From positions 186,001-250,000 of the forward strand of contig NZ_JANWGH010000001.1 of the NCBI RefSeq assembly GCF_024919275.1: a stretch of DNA of 64,000 nucleotides, written 5' to 3'. The position numbers and the translations under genes were made by a program. Shown piece after piece: positions 1-8,443 of the stretch. Position 1 is the first letter of the stretch, and every line of letters starts with the position of its first letter. The notes under the pieces were generated by a model that was not told the DNA's origin, ran no database searches, and saw nothing but the letters and a program-made list of their open reading frames with translations. This stretch comes from Algoriphagus limi (lineage in GTDB: Bacteria > Bacteroidota > Bacteroidia > Cytophagales > Cyclobacteriaceae).

Positions 1-466
1 CTGCTACATAAAACTGGAAAAGTGTATGACAAGGAGGAAGCGCCATTTGATCTACATCAGCTACATTCCAGGCGCTGACGATATGTCTTCTACTGTCTGG
101 TTTATTTTTGATTTGATCAATCAGTTTTTTGATTTGGTCAATTTCTCCACCTTTTCCGTCCGGCCAGTGTCTCCACTGATAGCCATAAACAGGACCTAAA
201 TCTCCATCTTCATCAGCCCATTCATCCCAGATCGATACTCCATTGTCTTTTAACCAGCCGATGTTTGTGCTTCCTCTTAAAAACCAAAGCAATTCAATGA
301 TAATCGAACGAAGATGAAGTTTTTTTGTGGTAACAACCGGAAATCCCTCCGATAGGTCGAAACGCATTTGGTGGCCGAAAATGCTCAGCGTCCCGGTTCC
401 TGTACGGTCAGTTTTTTTCACTCCCTCATCCAGGATTCGTTGCATTAATTCGTGGTATTGCTTCAT
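1..466 (-). CDS. thyA: Thymidylate synthase, partial (C-terminal part outside window)
   Basis: Makes dTMP from dUMP using methylenetetrahydrofolate, in the cytoplasm. Reading the minus strand from an ATG at 466 gives an open frame of 155 residues that runs off the left edge of the window. It starts [15 protein letters not shown] and contains the family hallmarks [37 protein letters not shown], and the active-site block [12 protein letters not shown] near residue 145, whose Cys is the nucleophile. ThyA proteins are usually about 264 residues, so roughly the last 40% is missing. The gene is divergent from the RND exporter gene, with about 119 bp between them. The identification is secure from motifs alone. 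Confidence 0.96.
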   Translation of the reverse strand, partial: MKQYHELMQRILDEGVKKTDRTGTGTLSIFGHQMRFDLSEGFPVVTTKKLHLRSIIIELLWFLRGSTNIGWLKDNGVSIWDEWADEDGDLGPVYGYQWRHWPDGKGGEIDQIKKLIDQIKNKPDSRRHIVSAWNVADVDQMALPPCHTLFQFYVA

Positions 467-585
467 GGTTTTTTAATTGAAATTAATCGATGATCTAAGA
501 TACAAGCTTCCTTTGAAAATCGGAATGAAAACAATGGACTTCAATTCTGATTAATATTGTCATAAGTCAAAGAATCTCCAGTTCC

Positions 586-2841
586 ATGTGGTCAAAGCGT
601 CAAGCTTTTTATTTGCTTTTTATTGCACTCATTTTCTCAATGAGTTTTGTGGTTTTTCAGCCTACAATCCGGTTTGATTATGATTTTGAGCAGTTTTTTC
701 CTCAGGATGATGAAGATTTAGGATTTTATCAAAACTATGCTCAGCTATTTGGAGAGGATAATGACTACCTTTTAATGGCTTTCGAAAATCAGGGAAAAAA
801 ACTATGGGAACCGGATTTTTTAAACGAGTTTAAGCTCCTTCAAGGTAAAATTCAATTGTTGGAAAATGTCGATACGACGCTATCGATTTTAGATTTAAAG
901 CAACCTCGGATTTCTCCTTTTGGTATTCGATTTCAGCCAGTGCTTTTATTAGACGAGGATTCAGTTCTGGTTAATCGGTTTAATGCTCAATTGGAAGGAA
1001 AATTTATTTCAAAGGATGGAAAATCGCTTTTGCTTTTAGTTCAGAATAGAGATAATCTCACAAAAGATGAAGGTGATGCTCTTTATGGACAAATTTTGGA
1101 TGAAATATCAAATTCCAATCTTTCTCTTCGAGCCGTAGCAGGAAAAATTCAAACACAACGGGATTTCGTGGACTTGATGCAGGCGGAATTCAGCTTCTTT
1201 TTGGGCTTATCCCTGTTGGTTATGTTACTCATGTTAATAGTCCTATTTAGGTCTTGGTGGGGAGTGGCGATTCCAATCATTGTGCTTGGAGTTGGAGTTG
1301 CTTGGGCTTTTGGGGTGATTCTTTGGTTAGGAAATCCACTTGCTTTGATGTCTGTCATGCAACCCACTTTGTTTTTGATTGTTGGCTTAGGAGCTTTGGT
1401 TCATTTGCTTTCTCATCTGAGACAAAAATTAGAAAAAGGATATTCAAAAGATTATTGTATAGATCAAACGTTCAGGCAATTATTGATTCCAATTGGCTTA
1501 ACCATGATGACAACTGCCTTTGGTTTTTTGTCTTTGTGGTTTACTTCTGTTCCAGCTTTAAAGGATTTTGGTCTGACTACTGGAATTGGAATTTTAGTGA
1601 TGTTTTTCGCCGTGGTTCTACTTACTCCTGGTTTATTGTTTTTGATAAAAATCCCGGAACTAGAGAGATCAAGAAATACTTCAAAAAATTGGGTGTTAAA
1701 CAGGCTTTTCGTTGCTCTGCTTAAACGTCGAACACTGGTGATTTGGGTTTTTGTAGGTATATCAGTTTTGTCCTTGGTTTTAGGTTCACAGGTTCGAATC
1801 AATGGATTTTTATTAGATAATCTTCCTTCCAATCACCCGATACGAGAGGATTTTGAATATTTTGACCAACAGTTTGGAGGCTCAAATCCTTTGGAAATTG
1901 CCATTTTGACACCTTCGGAGGAACTTAATATTTTTGATTATGAGGTTTTAGAACAGATTCAAAAAATTGAAAATAAGCTTCAAGACTACTTTAGTGGAGT
2001 TTCTTTGATATCGCCTTTGACTGTTGCTGAAGTTTTAAATCAAGCGCAAAATCAGGGGAATTCTGAAGCATTTCAATTTCCTTCCAAAGGACAATACCTT
2101 CGAATGAAGCGAATTTTGGACACCAATCCTCAGCAATTCTTACCAGCAGTCTATAATTCTGAAAACCGGATTGCTCGGATTAGTGGAAGACTTCCAGATT
2201 TGGGAAGTTTCAAAATGGGGGAGATCAGGCGGGATTTTTTTGAATTTGTGAAAGAAGAAATAGATCCAGAACTATTAAAAGTGAAATGGACAGGAACTTC
2301 CTATCTGATTGACCGGGGACATGAGTCCGTGACTCTTGAAATGGCAAGAGGACTTGGAGTTGCCTTTTTGTTGGTTGGGGTGATTGCGGGTATACTTTTC
2401 CGATCTTGGCGGATTTCTTTCATCTTATTGATTCCGAATATTATCCCATTGCTCATGATGTTGGCTGTGATGAATCTTATGGGTATTGAATTGAAATTGA
2501 CTACTGCAATTTTGTTTTCTGTTGCTTTTGGAATAGCCGTGGACGACAGCATTCATTTTATGGCTCGCTTGCGGACCGAACTGTCATCAGGAAAAACATT
2601 TTTCTATGCCTTAAAAAGAACCTATCTGGAAACCGGAAAAGCCTTGGTTTTAACCACCCTAATTCTCGTTTTGGGCTTTAGCTTATTTTTATTCAGTGAT
2701 TTTGGAGTGACCTTTTATACAGGTTTGTTAATAGCATTGGCACTCATTTTTGCATTGTCAGCCGATATGCTTTTTCTCCCATTATTTCTCATTCCTTTAA
2801 AAAAGGTATGGGAAAGCAAAGTCAAAAAACTTAATCTTTAA
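586..2841 (+). CDS. RND/MMPL-superfamily exporter
   Basis: Predicted inner-membrane exporter of 751 residues with the duplicated RND layout: an N-terminal membrane helix (about residues 6-25), a periplasmic loop to about 200, a bundle of helices (about 200-375), another helix near 385-405, a second extracytoplasmic loop to about 590, and a final bundle to about 745. The motif GIAVDDSIHFMARLRTE near residue 650 is typical of the 'predicted exporters of the RND superfamily' (HpnN/MMPL-like) group. The substrate cannot be told from sequence; lipids or hydrophobic compounds are usual for this family. ATG start. Its 3' end overlaps the convergent minus-strand gene by 11 bp. No membrane-fusion or outer-membrane partner lies beside it. 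Confidence 0.85.
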   Translation: MWSKRQAFYLLFIALIFSMSFVVFQPTIRFDYDFEQFFPQDDEDLGFYQNYAQLFGEDNDYLLMAFENQGKKLWEPDFLNEFKLLQGKIQLLENVDTTLSILDLKQPRISPFGIRFQPVLLLDEDSVLVNRFNAQLEGKFISKDGKSLLLLVQNRDNLTKDEGDALYGQILDEISNSNLSLRAVAGKIQTQRDFVDLMQAEFSFFLGLSLLVMLLMLIVLFRSWWGVAIPIIVLGVGVAWAFGVILWLGNPLALMSVMQPTLFLIVGLGALVHLLSHLRQKLEKGYSKDYCIDQTFRQLLIPIGLTMMTTAFGFLSLWFTSVPALKDFGLTTGIGILVMFFAVVLLTPGLLFLIKIPELERSRNTSKNWVLNRLFVALLKRRTLVIWVFVGISVLSLVLGSQVRINGFLLDNLPSNHPIREDFEYFDQQFGGSNPLEIAILTPSEELNIFDYEVLEQIQKIENKLQDYFSGVSLISPLTVAEVLNQAQNQGNSEAFQFPSKGQYLRMKRILDTNPQQFLPAVYNSENRIARISGRLPDLGSFKMGEIRRDFFEFVKEEIDPELLKVKWTGTSYLIDRGHESVTLEMARGLGVAFLLVGVIAGILFRSWRISFILLIPNIIPLLMMLAVMNLMGIELKLTTAILFSVAFGIAVDDSIHFMARLRTELSSGKTFFYALKRTYLETGKALVLTTLILVLGFSLFLFSDFGVTFYTGLLIALALIFALSADMLFLPLFLIPLKKVWESKVKKLNL

Positions 2842-3865
2842 TCAGGAAAGTGGCCGAAATGGGATAATGGTCTGAGTAATCAACCTCTTGGTGCGTTTCA
2901 AATTGAATCGGTTCCAATTTTTCGGAAGCAAAAATGTGGTCGATCCGTAAGAAAAATAATATTCGATTATAGGTGAAGCCAAAGCCTCTTCCAGCTCCCT
3001 CAAAAGCATTTTTAAGTATATCGCTTAAGCGGAAATAATTGTTGGAATAAGGGATTTCATTCAAATCTCCCATCAAAATGACTGGATATGGGCAGCTTTC
3101 TATATGTTTTTCGATGACTGAAACTTGCCTGCTTCTATTTAAGCTTCCTTCATGAAGTTTTTTTAGTGTTTGCCGATAGTTGGCTTTTACTTCCTCCAAT
3201 TCATCCAATTTATCCGATTCGATTTTCATGGATTCCAAGTGGCAATTGTAAATCCGAATAGTATCTCCCTCGTATAAAATATCTGCAAAAATGGCCCCAT
3301 TAGTCCGGCTATTATCGAAGACCTTTCCTTGGTTTATTATGGGGAATGAAGAAGAAATAGCAAGACCAAAGGATCTTCTTTTGGGATTTCCCTCTATTAT
3401 TTCATAGTAAATCTCTCGGTTATTTTTTTCTCCAAGCAAGTCTACTGCGTTTCGGGAGGCGGATGTATTGTCTTGGTAAAACTCCTGAAAAGCCTTGATT
3501 TGAGCTGGATGATCCTGAATCCAAGAGAAGATATTGGGGTCAAATTTCCCTCCGGTTCTTCTTTTATAATCGAATAAGTGGACATTGTAGCTCAAGACTT
3601 TTAGCCCTTCAGCATCATCGTTTTTTGGATGCCATTGGAAACTGATTTCTAAAAAACGATATCCAATACAAAGGGCTATAAATGGTATCCAGGCTGATTT
3701 TTTCCAAGCGATAAATAAGACTAAAAAAAGAAAGAAATTAATCAACCAAATCAATGGGATGAAAAAGGGAAGGAGTCCGACATATGGGAAATCTTCCGGG
3801 CGAATGAATACACTGCCAAAAATCAGGAGGGAGACAATAAAAAGTAACCAAGCGATAAATTTCAT
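2831..3865 (-). CDS. Endonuclease/exonuclease/phosphatase-fold membrane protein
   Basis: About 344 residues. Two or three hydrophobic segments come first (about residues 1-20, 30-55 and 58-72), so the catalytic domain is probably tethered to the membrane. From about residue 90 it carries the EEP (DNase I/Mg-dependent phosphatase) motifs in order: SYNVHLFD with the Asn, AFQEFY with the metal-binding Glu, HLES, MGDLNEIPYSN with Asp and Asn, and the terminal SDHYP Asp-His pair. Membrane-anchored members are common in Bacteroidota but their substrate (nucleic acid, phospholipid or inositol phosphate) is generally unknown. The ATG is preferred over a TTG one codon upstream. The 3' end overlaps the RND gene tail to tail. 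Confidence 0.85.
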   Translation of the reverse strand: MKFIAWLLFIVSLLIFGSVFIRPEDFPYVGLLPFFIPLIWLINFFLFLVLFIAWKKSAWIPFIALCIGYRFLEISFQWHPKNDDAEGLKVLSYNVHLFDYKRRTGGKFDPNIFSWIQDHPAQIKAFQEFYQDNTSASRNAVDLLGEKNNREIYYEIIEGNPKRRSFGLAISSSFPIINQGKVFDNSRTNGAIFADILYEGDTIRIYNCHLESMKIESDKLDELEEVKANYRQTLKKLHEGSLNRSRQVSVIEKHIESCPYPVILMGDLNEIPYSNNYFRLSDILKNAFEGAGRGFGFTYNRILFFLRIDHIFASEKLEPIQFETHQEVDYSDHYPISATFLIKD

Positions 3866-4059
3866 CAATCGTGAAATAAGTAAAATGAGTGATTAAAGTA
3901 AAGAAAGCTTAACAAGTCCTCCATTGAATCCGTAATCAAACAAAAGTGGTGCTAAATTGGAAATTATTTATTTTGGCATGACGGAATACTAGTCCTTAAT
4001 AAGGTAAAACAATATTGACCGTTTCATAAATGAAGAATTTTTAAGATAAATTAGTGACT

Positions 4060-4629
4060 ATGAAAAAGAGATACCTATTTGTTCCAGCCTTAGTGGCCCT
4101 ATCGGTTTTTGTTTCTTGCGGTAGCAAAAACTCCGAAACAACGGAAGAAAATTCCGCTACAGAAATGACTACTGAATCTGAGCAAGAGAGCCGCCCTAGT
4201 CCTTTGGAAGTAAAAGAAGGAGATATTTCTGGCAAGCCTTTTAAAGTTCAATACGGCTCTCCATCTGTAAAAGGAAGACAAATTTGGGGTGATTTGGTGC
4301 CGTATAATGTTGTTTGGAGAACAGGAGCTAATGAGGCAACCTTCATTGAATTATCTGAAGGAATGACCGTGGAGGGTCAGCCTTTAGCTGCGGGCAAGTA
4401 TTCTCTTTTCACCATCCCAAAGGAAAATGGTGATTGGACTGTGATTCTTAATTCTGAGTGGGATTTGGAGCATGGTCACTTTCAATATGATGAAAAGCAG
4501 GATGTACTTCGAGTAGAGGTTAGTCCAGAGTGGGAAGAAAGTTCTCAGGAAAGGCTTTCCATTGATATCGAGGAACCAGGAATAGTAATTAGATGGGAAA
4601 AGCTTAAGCTTCCAATTCAGATACAATAA
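4060..4629 (+). CDS. DUF2911 lipoprotein
   Basis: A 189-residue predicted lipoprotein. The N-terminus is MKKRYLFVPALVALSVFVSCG, a lipoprotein signal whose lipobox Cys would be residue 20, followed by a Ser/Thr/Glu-rich linker. From about residue 60 it matches the DUF2911 family: VQYGSPSVKGRQIWGDLVP, VWRTGANEATFIEL, and AGKYSLFTIP. DUF2911 proteins are frequent in Bacteroidota and have no established function. The ATG at 4060 is chosen over a GTG two codons upstream because it begins directly with a charged signal-peptide N-region. It appears monocistronic, since a terminator follows at once. Confidence 0.88.
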   Translation: MKKRYLFVPALVALSVFVSCGSKNSETTEENSATEMTTESEQESRPSPLEVKEGDISGKPFKVQYGSPSVKGRQIWGDLVPYNVVWRTGANEATFIELSEGMTVEGQPLAAGKYSLFTIPKENGDWTVILNSEWDLEHGHFQYDEKQDVLRVEVSPEWEESSQERLSIDIEEPGIVIRWEKLKLPIQIQ

Positions 4630-4647
4630 GAGTCCATAAAGTTTTGA

Positions 4648-4679
4648 AAACCCGGTTTTTTCAAAAGACCGGGTTTTTT
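4648..4679 (+). terminator. Intrinsic terminator after the DUF2911 gene
   Basis: A perfect 9-bp inverted repeat, AAACCCGGT (4648-4656) and ACCGGGTTT (4668-4676), with an 11-nt loop and a run of six T (4674-4679). It ends the DUF2911 transcript 19 bp after its stop codon. Confidence 0.9.
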
Positions 4680-4758
4680 ATTTTATCCAAAGTGAAAAAC
4701 AAATCGAGATTTTCCTGTTTTTCTTATATTGCTAGCTTCTGAATCATCCTATTCATTC

Positions 4759-7176
4759 ATGAAAGTTTTCTCCTTTGTTTTAGTATTCCTCATCACGGTT
4801 GTCTTAGGTTATGTAGTGTCTATTCCGATGGGGCCTGCACCTCCTGTTGCGCCATTATTAGATCCAAACCATGGATTTTGGCAAAATATGTACAGTGAGG
4901 ATCAATTGGCCGAGGAAACGATTCAGTTGGAAGGTCTTTCAGCTCCTGTAAAAGTCTCCTATGATGAAAATTTGATCCCTCACATTTTTGCACAAAATGA
5001 GGAGGATCTTTATAGAGTACAGGGGTATGTAACTGCGCAGCATCGCTTATGGCAGATGGAATTTCAAACCATGGCTGCTGCAGGTAGGATTTCAGAAATT
5101 GTTGGTCCGGTAGCTCTGGAATTAGATCGAATGACCCGTAGAAAAGGACTTGCTTATGGAGCCGAACTTGGGTATGAGTTTGTCAAAGAGAATTATCCTG
5201 AAATGTTAGACCTATTAGAGGCCTATGCTGATGGAGTGAATCAATACATTGCATCTTTGGATGATGCTAGGCTTCCCGTAGAATACAAAATCTTGAATTA
5301 TCGTCCGGAAAACTGGTCTTCTTACAAGTCTTTACTCCTTCTGAAATACATGTCTGACATGTTAGTTGGAGATCGGGATTTGCAATATTCTAACCTTCGA
5401 AAGATTCTCGGTGAGGAAAAATTGAATGTGTTATTTCCTGAATTTCCTGCAGAAAATGATCCTGTGATTGAAGCAGAAAGAGTTTGGGATTTTGAACCGA
5501 TCCAGGTTGAGAATCCAGATGCTGGATCTTATCCAAATGATGAGTTGGTAATTGACCCTTTGCCGCAACCCGAGGAAGGAGTTGGTTCAAATAACTGGGC
5601 CGTGGCAGGATGGAAAACAAAAAATGGGAATCCGATTTTGGCCAATGACCCTCATTTAAGTTTAAACCTTCCTTCACTTTGGTACAGCATGCAACTCAGT
5701 ACACTGGAGCATACCGTGAAGGGCGCTACCTTGCCAGGAGCTTTGGGCGTCATTTCAGGATTTAATGAAAATATCGCTTGGGGAGTTACAAATGCCACCA
5801 AAGATGCAAGAGATTGGTATAAAATCACCTTTCAGGATGATTCCAGAAAAACATACAGATACGGGAGTGAGTGGAGAGAGGCAAACCATAGAATAGAAGA
5901 GATAAAAATCAAAGGTCAAGAGCCTTACTATGATACTGTTGTATACACCCATTATGGTCCTGTTGTTTATGATAGGACTTTTGGAAGTGAACGACAGGAT
6001 GTGAATTTTGCTTTGAAATGGACAGCCCATATGGGTTCCAATGAGCAACTGACATTTATCAAAATGAATAAGGCAAAGAATCATGATGATTACAATGATG
6101 CCTTAAATCATTTTACAGCTCCAGCCCAAAACTTCGTCTTTGCTTCTGTTTCAGGAGATATTGCAATGCGAATTCAGGGGAAGTTTCCAGTAAAGTGGGA
6201 AAAGCAAGGTAAATTCTTCATGGATGGTGCTGATCCTCAAATGGAATGGCAAGCCTTTATTCCCAATGAGCAGAATCCTAGTACTCTAAATCCTGAGAGA
6301 GGATTTGTGTCTTCGGCAAATCAGCATCCAGTTGATCCTTCTTATCCATATTATGTTTTCGATAATAGCTACGAGCATTATCGAAATAGGCGGTTGAATA
6401 ATCGTCTTCGGGAGATGAATTCGATCACAATTGATCAAATGAAGGAGCTCCAATTCGATGACTATTATCTTCATGCTGCAGAGGCACTTCCGGTCATGTT
6501 GGAATTGTTAGGGAATGAAATTGGAGAAGGTGAAAAAGCTGAAAAGTACCTAAACGAGCTTAAATCCTGGGATTTTTATGCAGACCCCAATCAAAAAGGT
6601 CCAACCTTATTTTACAATTGGTGGAATAAAACATACAATCAAATCTGGAATGATTGGATGGAATGGGATATATCGGTTGTTTATCCAAATAATTATGAGA
6701 CGGTAAGGCTTTTAAAACTTAGCCCTGAAAGTGAATTTTTCGATCATAAGGGGACAGAAGCAATAGAAACAGCTAGGGATCACGTGAGAAATGGATTTGC
6801 TGAAATGGTGGAATCTATGAGTGAATGGGGGCAAGAAGAAGGGGATTATACTTGGGCTAATTATAAGCGGACCAGTATTCAGCACTTGGTTCCTCAGTTC
6901 AGGCCTTTTTCAGTTGAAAATGTATACACAGGTGGAGGTAGAGGGATTTTGAATGCAACCAGCGAGAGACATGGAGCTTCCTGGAGAATGGTCGTGGAGT
7001 TGGGGACACCAATTAAAGCCTTTGGGATATATCCTGGTGGCCAATCCGGAAACCCAGGGAGTAAGTTTTATAGTAACTTTATTTCCAAATGGGCGAATGG
7101 GGATTACCTAAATTTTGATCTTCGAACTGAGGATCAGGAAGAAAATTTATTGTTTCAAACTACCTTTACTAATTAA
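4759..7176 (+). CDS. Penicillin acylase family Ntn hydrolase
   Basis: An 805-residue amidohydrolase of the penicillin acylase/AHL acylase family, which hydrolyses amide-linked acyl groups after autocatalytic cleavage into two chains. The chain begins with a hydrophobic segment (about residues 3-23: export signal or membrane anchor). The cleavage site and N-terminal nucleophile is Ser277 in EGVGSNNWAVAG, followed by the family motifs NGNPILANDPHL and ISGFNENIAWGVTN. The end contains GGQSGNPGSKFYSNF, also typical. The length matches the family. The ATG at 4759 is preferred to an upstream TTG (4729) because it places the signal at the N-terminus. Natural substrate unknown: N-acyl amino acids, acyl homoserine lactones or other amides are possible. 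The next gene starts 2 bp downstream. Confidence 0.92.
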   Translation: MKVFSFVLVFLITVVLGYVVSIPMGPAPPVAPLLDPNHGFWQNMYSEDQLAEETIQLEGLSAPVKVSYDENLIPHIFAQNEEDLYRVQGYVTAQHRLWQMEFQTMAAAGRISEIVGPVALELDRMTRRKGLAYGAELGYEFVKENYPEMLDLLEAYADGVNQYIASLDDARLPVEYKILNYRPENWSSYKSLLLLKYMSDMLVGDRDLQYSNLRKILGEEKLNVLFPEFPAENDPVIEAERVWDFEPIQVENPDAGSYPNDELVIDPLPQPEEGVGSNNWAVAGWKTKNGNPILANDPHLSLNLPSLWYSMQLSTLEHTVKGATLPGALGVISGFNENIAWGVTNATKDARDWYKITFQDDSRKTYRYGSEWREANHRIEEIKIKGQEPYYDTVVYTHYGPVVYDRTFGSERQDVNFALKWTAHMGSNEQLTFIKMNKAKNHDDYNDALNHFTAPAQNFVFASVSGDIAMRIQGKFPVKWEKQGKFFMDGADPQMEWQAFIPNEQNPSTLNPERGFVSSANQHPVDPSYPYYVFDNSYEHYRNRRLNNRLREMNSITIDQMKELQFDDYYLHAAEALPVMLELLGNEIGEGEKAEKYLNELKSWDFYADPNQKGPTLFYNWWNKTYNQIWNDWMEWDISVVYPNNYETVRLLKLSPESEFFDHKGTEAIETARDHVRNGFAEMVESMSEWGQEEGDYTWANYKRTSIQHLVPQFRPFSVENVYTGGGRGILNATSERHGASWRMVVELGTPIKAFGIYPGGQSGNPGSKFYSNFISKWANGDYLNFDLRTEDQEENLLFQTTFTN

Positions 7177-7178
7177 TC

Positions 7179-7550
7179 ATGAAGTTCATTTTGTTTCTCC
7201 TATTGTCTATTGTCTTGGTGATATTCTTAAATCCGTTCCTTCCTTTTTGGGGAGTTATGATTGGTCTGGGACTATTATCCCTTCTTGTTCAACCTGAAGG
7301 TGGAGCTGCTTTTTTTGGAGGTGGCTTTGGGATGGGGCTTGCTTGGATGGGATTAGCCTTTTACCTAAGTGCTGAAACGGGCAGTAATTTACCTGACAAG
7401 ATGGCTCAACTTTTTGGTCTAGGAAATGGAACCTATATGATCTTGGCCACTGGTTTCCTAGGCTTTTTGTTGGGCGCTTTTTCTTCCTGGAGTGGGCAAT
7501 TACTTCGAAATATGTTGAAGAAGAAGCCACAAAATATCTATATGGGATAA
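7179..7550 (+). CDS. Small membrane protein, unknown function
   Basis: A 123-residue hydrophobic protein with about three to four membrane segments (about residues 1-18, 22-37, 43-64 and 86-110) and a short basic C-terminus (MLKKKPQ). Glycine-rich helices (GGGFGMGLAWMG) are visible. I do not recognise a family. It starts 2 bp after the stop of the acylase gene, so the two are almost surely cotranscribed and may be linked in function. Confidence 0.75.
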   Translation: MKFILFLLLSIVLVIFLNPFLPFWGVMIGLGLLSLLVQPEGGAAFFGGGFGMGLAWMGLAFYLSAETGSNLPDKMAQLFGLGNGTYMILATGFLGFLLGAFSSWSGQLLRNMLKKKPQNIYMG

Positions 7551-7624
7551 TTCATGGTTTTAAAGGTTTTTACTTTTAGTTTGAAAAATTAGAATTAAAA
7601 TAATTTTTATCGATTCCTTCTAAT

Positions 7625-7641
7625 GAGTACCTTTGGTACTC
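7625..7641 (+). promoter_or_regulatory. Palindrome overlapping a -7 box, upstream of the regulator gene (copy 1)
   Basis: GAGTACC-TTT-GGTACTC is a perfect 7-bp inverted repeat. Its centre contains TACCTTTG (7628-7635), which fits the Bacteroidota -7 consensus TAnnTTTG. I see no good -33 TTTG box at the usual distance, so the promoter call is weaker than for copy 2. A near-identical 17-mer lies at 28405-28421 in front of cluster 2. The position, on and just after the -7 box and 19 bp before the ATG of the regulator, is what an operator would occupy. Confidence 0.6.
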
Positions 7642-7660
7642 GGTTTTCAATTTATTTTTA

Positions 7661-8179
7661 ATGCTTGATTCTCTTATCACCTCAAAGACCAGGTTGAGGC
7701 TATTAGTAAAGTTTTTTGTGAATCACCATACGCAGAGTCACCTTAGAGGATTGGCAGATGAGTTTGGTGAATCAACTAATGCTATCCGAAAGGAATTGAA
7801 TAATCTGACCCAAGCTGGGGTTTTAGTAAAAGAATCCGATAAGAATAAGATTTCCTACAAGGCTAACACAAATCATCCTTTCTATACCAATATCAGAGAT
7901 ATAATCCGAAAATATTTGGGTTTAGATAAGCTGTTGGAGCAGATTTTGGAGCGAATGGGAGAGGTTGAGCAAGTTTTACTTGTGGGTGACCTTTCTCGGG
8001 GGGTGGACTCCGGTAAAATTGATGTAGTGGTAGTTGGTGAAGATTTAAACCAAGACTATATCAAGGGCTTAACCAGAAGATTGGAAGAGCTGATCAATAG
8101 AAAAGTGATATTCACTTTAAAGACCAATCGTTTGGAATCTTCCGGATTGGTTCTTTTTGATAAAAATATAGGAATCTAG
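7661..8179 (+). CDS. Winged-helix regulator with nucleotidyltransferase-like C-terminal domain
   Basis: 172 residues. The N-terminal part (about residues 1-70) reads as an ArsR-type winged helix: SKTRLRLLVKFFVN, then LRGLADEFGESTNAIRKELNNLTQAGVL as helix-turn-helix, then a wing. The C-terminal part (about 85-170) has EQVLLVGDLSRGVDSGKIDVVVVGE, resembling a minimal nucleotidyltransferase fold, but the usual GS..D.D metal site is degenerate. Similar two-domain proteins stand at the head of Bacteroidota polysaccharide loci; none is well characterised as far as I know. ATG start. It probably regulates itself and the polysaccharide clusters through the palindromes at 7625 and 28405 (inference). 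Confidence 0.75.
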   Translation: MLDSLITSKTRLRLLVKFFVNHHTQSHLRGLADEFGESTNAIRKELNNLTQAGVLVKESDKNKISYKANTNHPFYTNIRDIIRKYLGLDKLLEQILERMGEVEQVLLVGDLSRGVDSGKIDVVVVGEDLNQDYIKGLTRRLEELINRKVIFTLKTNRLESSGLVLFDKNIGI

Positions 8180-8206
8180 GATTTGTCCTGATTTCAGAAT
8201 TACTGA

Positions 8207-8245
8207 CTGCTAAGTCTAAATTGGGACTGAAAGGGCGAAGCTGTA
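8207..8245 (+). promoter_or_regulatory. Conserved leader element, copy 1 (candidate structured RNA)
   Basis: CTGCTAAGTCT (8207-8217), a 3-nt spacer, then TTGGGACTGAAAGGGCGAAG onward to 8245. The same two blocks recur in the leader of cluster 2 (28494-28537) with only three substitutions outside the spacer. AGTCT (8213-8217) can pair with GGACT (8224-8228), and GGC (8234-8236) with GCT (8240-8242) around a GAA triloop. It lies about 200 nt before the export-protein ATG. It is not an ops/JUMPstart sequence (no GGCGGTAG). Function unknown; antitermination or ligand sensing are possibilities. Confidence 0.6.
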
Positions 8246-8356
8246 TCCGGGGTTTATGTTCAAATACCAATTTTCAATTTGAGTTTCAACCTTGAAATCA
8301 CCTTAGCAAATTCAACCAAAATATTCTTAACTTCAAACACTTAATTAAAAACCAAT

Positions 8357-8376
8357 TCGTATTCGATACGATTTTT
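8357..8376 (+). terminator. Possible attenuator hairpin before the export gene
   Basis: TCGTAT (8357-8362), loop TCG, ATACGA (8366-8371), directly followed by TTTTT (8372-8376). A second repeat encloses it: CCAATT (8352-8357) and AATTGG (8380-8385). The 6-bp, AT-containing stem is weak, so it could be an attenuator, an operator, or nothing. It lies between the conserved leader element and the ATG at 8444. Confidence 0.35.
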
Positions 8377-8443
8377 ACAAATTGGAACATTTCAATTTAA
8401 TTCATTGACTTACTTGGAAAATATTCATTCTAAAGACCAACTC

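Noticed and set aside
1149..1832. Open frames on the minus strand and in other frames within the RND gene
   Set aside because: They lie entirely inside a clear coding frame, have no family features and unnatural composition; shadows of the real gene.
2831..2841. 11-bp tail-to-tail overlap of the RND and phosphatase-fold genes as a sign of frameshift
   Set aside because: Both proteins end normally for their families; short convergent overlaps are common.
8207..8245. Possible ops/JUMPstart (RfaH) element in the cluster leaders
   Set aside because: The core GGCGGTAG is absent in both leaders, and no NusG-like UpxY/RfaH gene is present in the window; the repeated element is different.
8281..8300. 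TTTCAA-CC-TTGAAA inverted repeat in the cluster 1 leader as an operator
   Set aside because: Only 6-bp AT-rich arms in AT-rich DNA, not repeated in the other leader; chance is likely.
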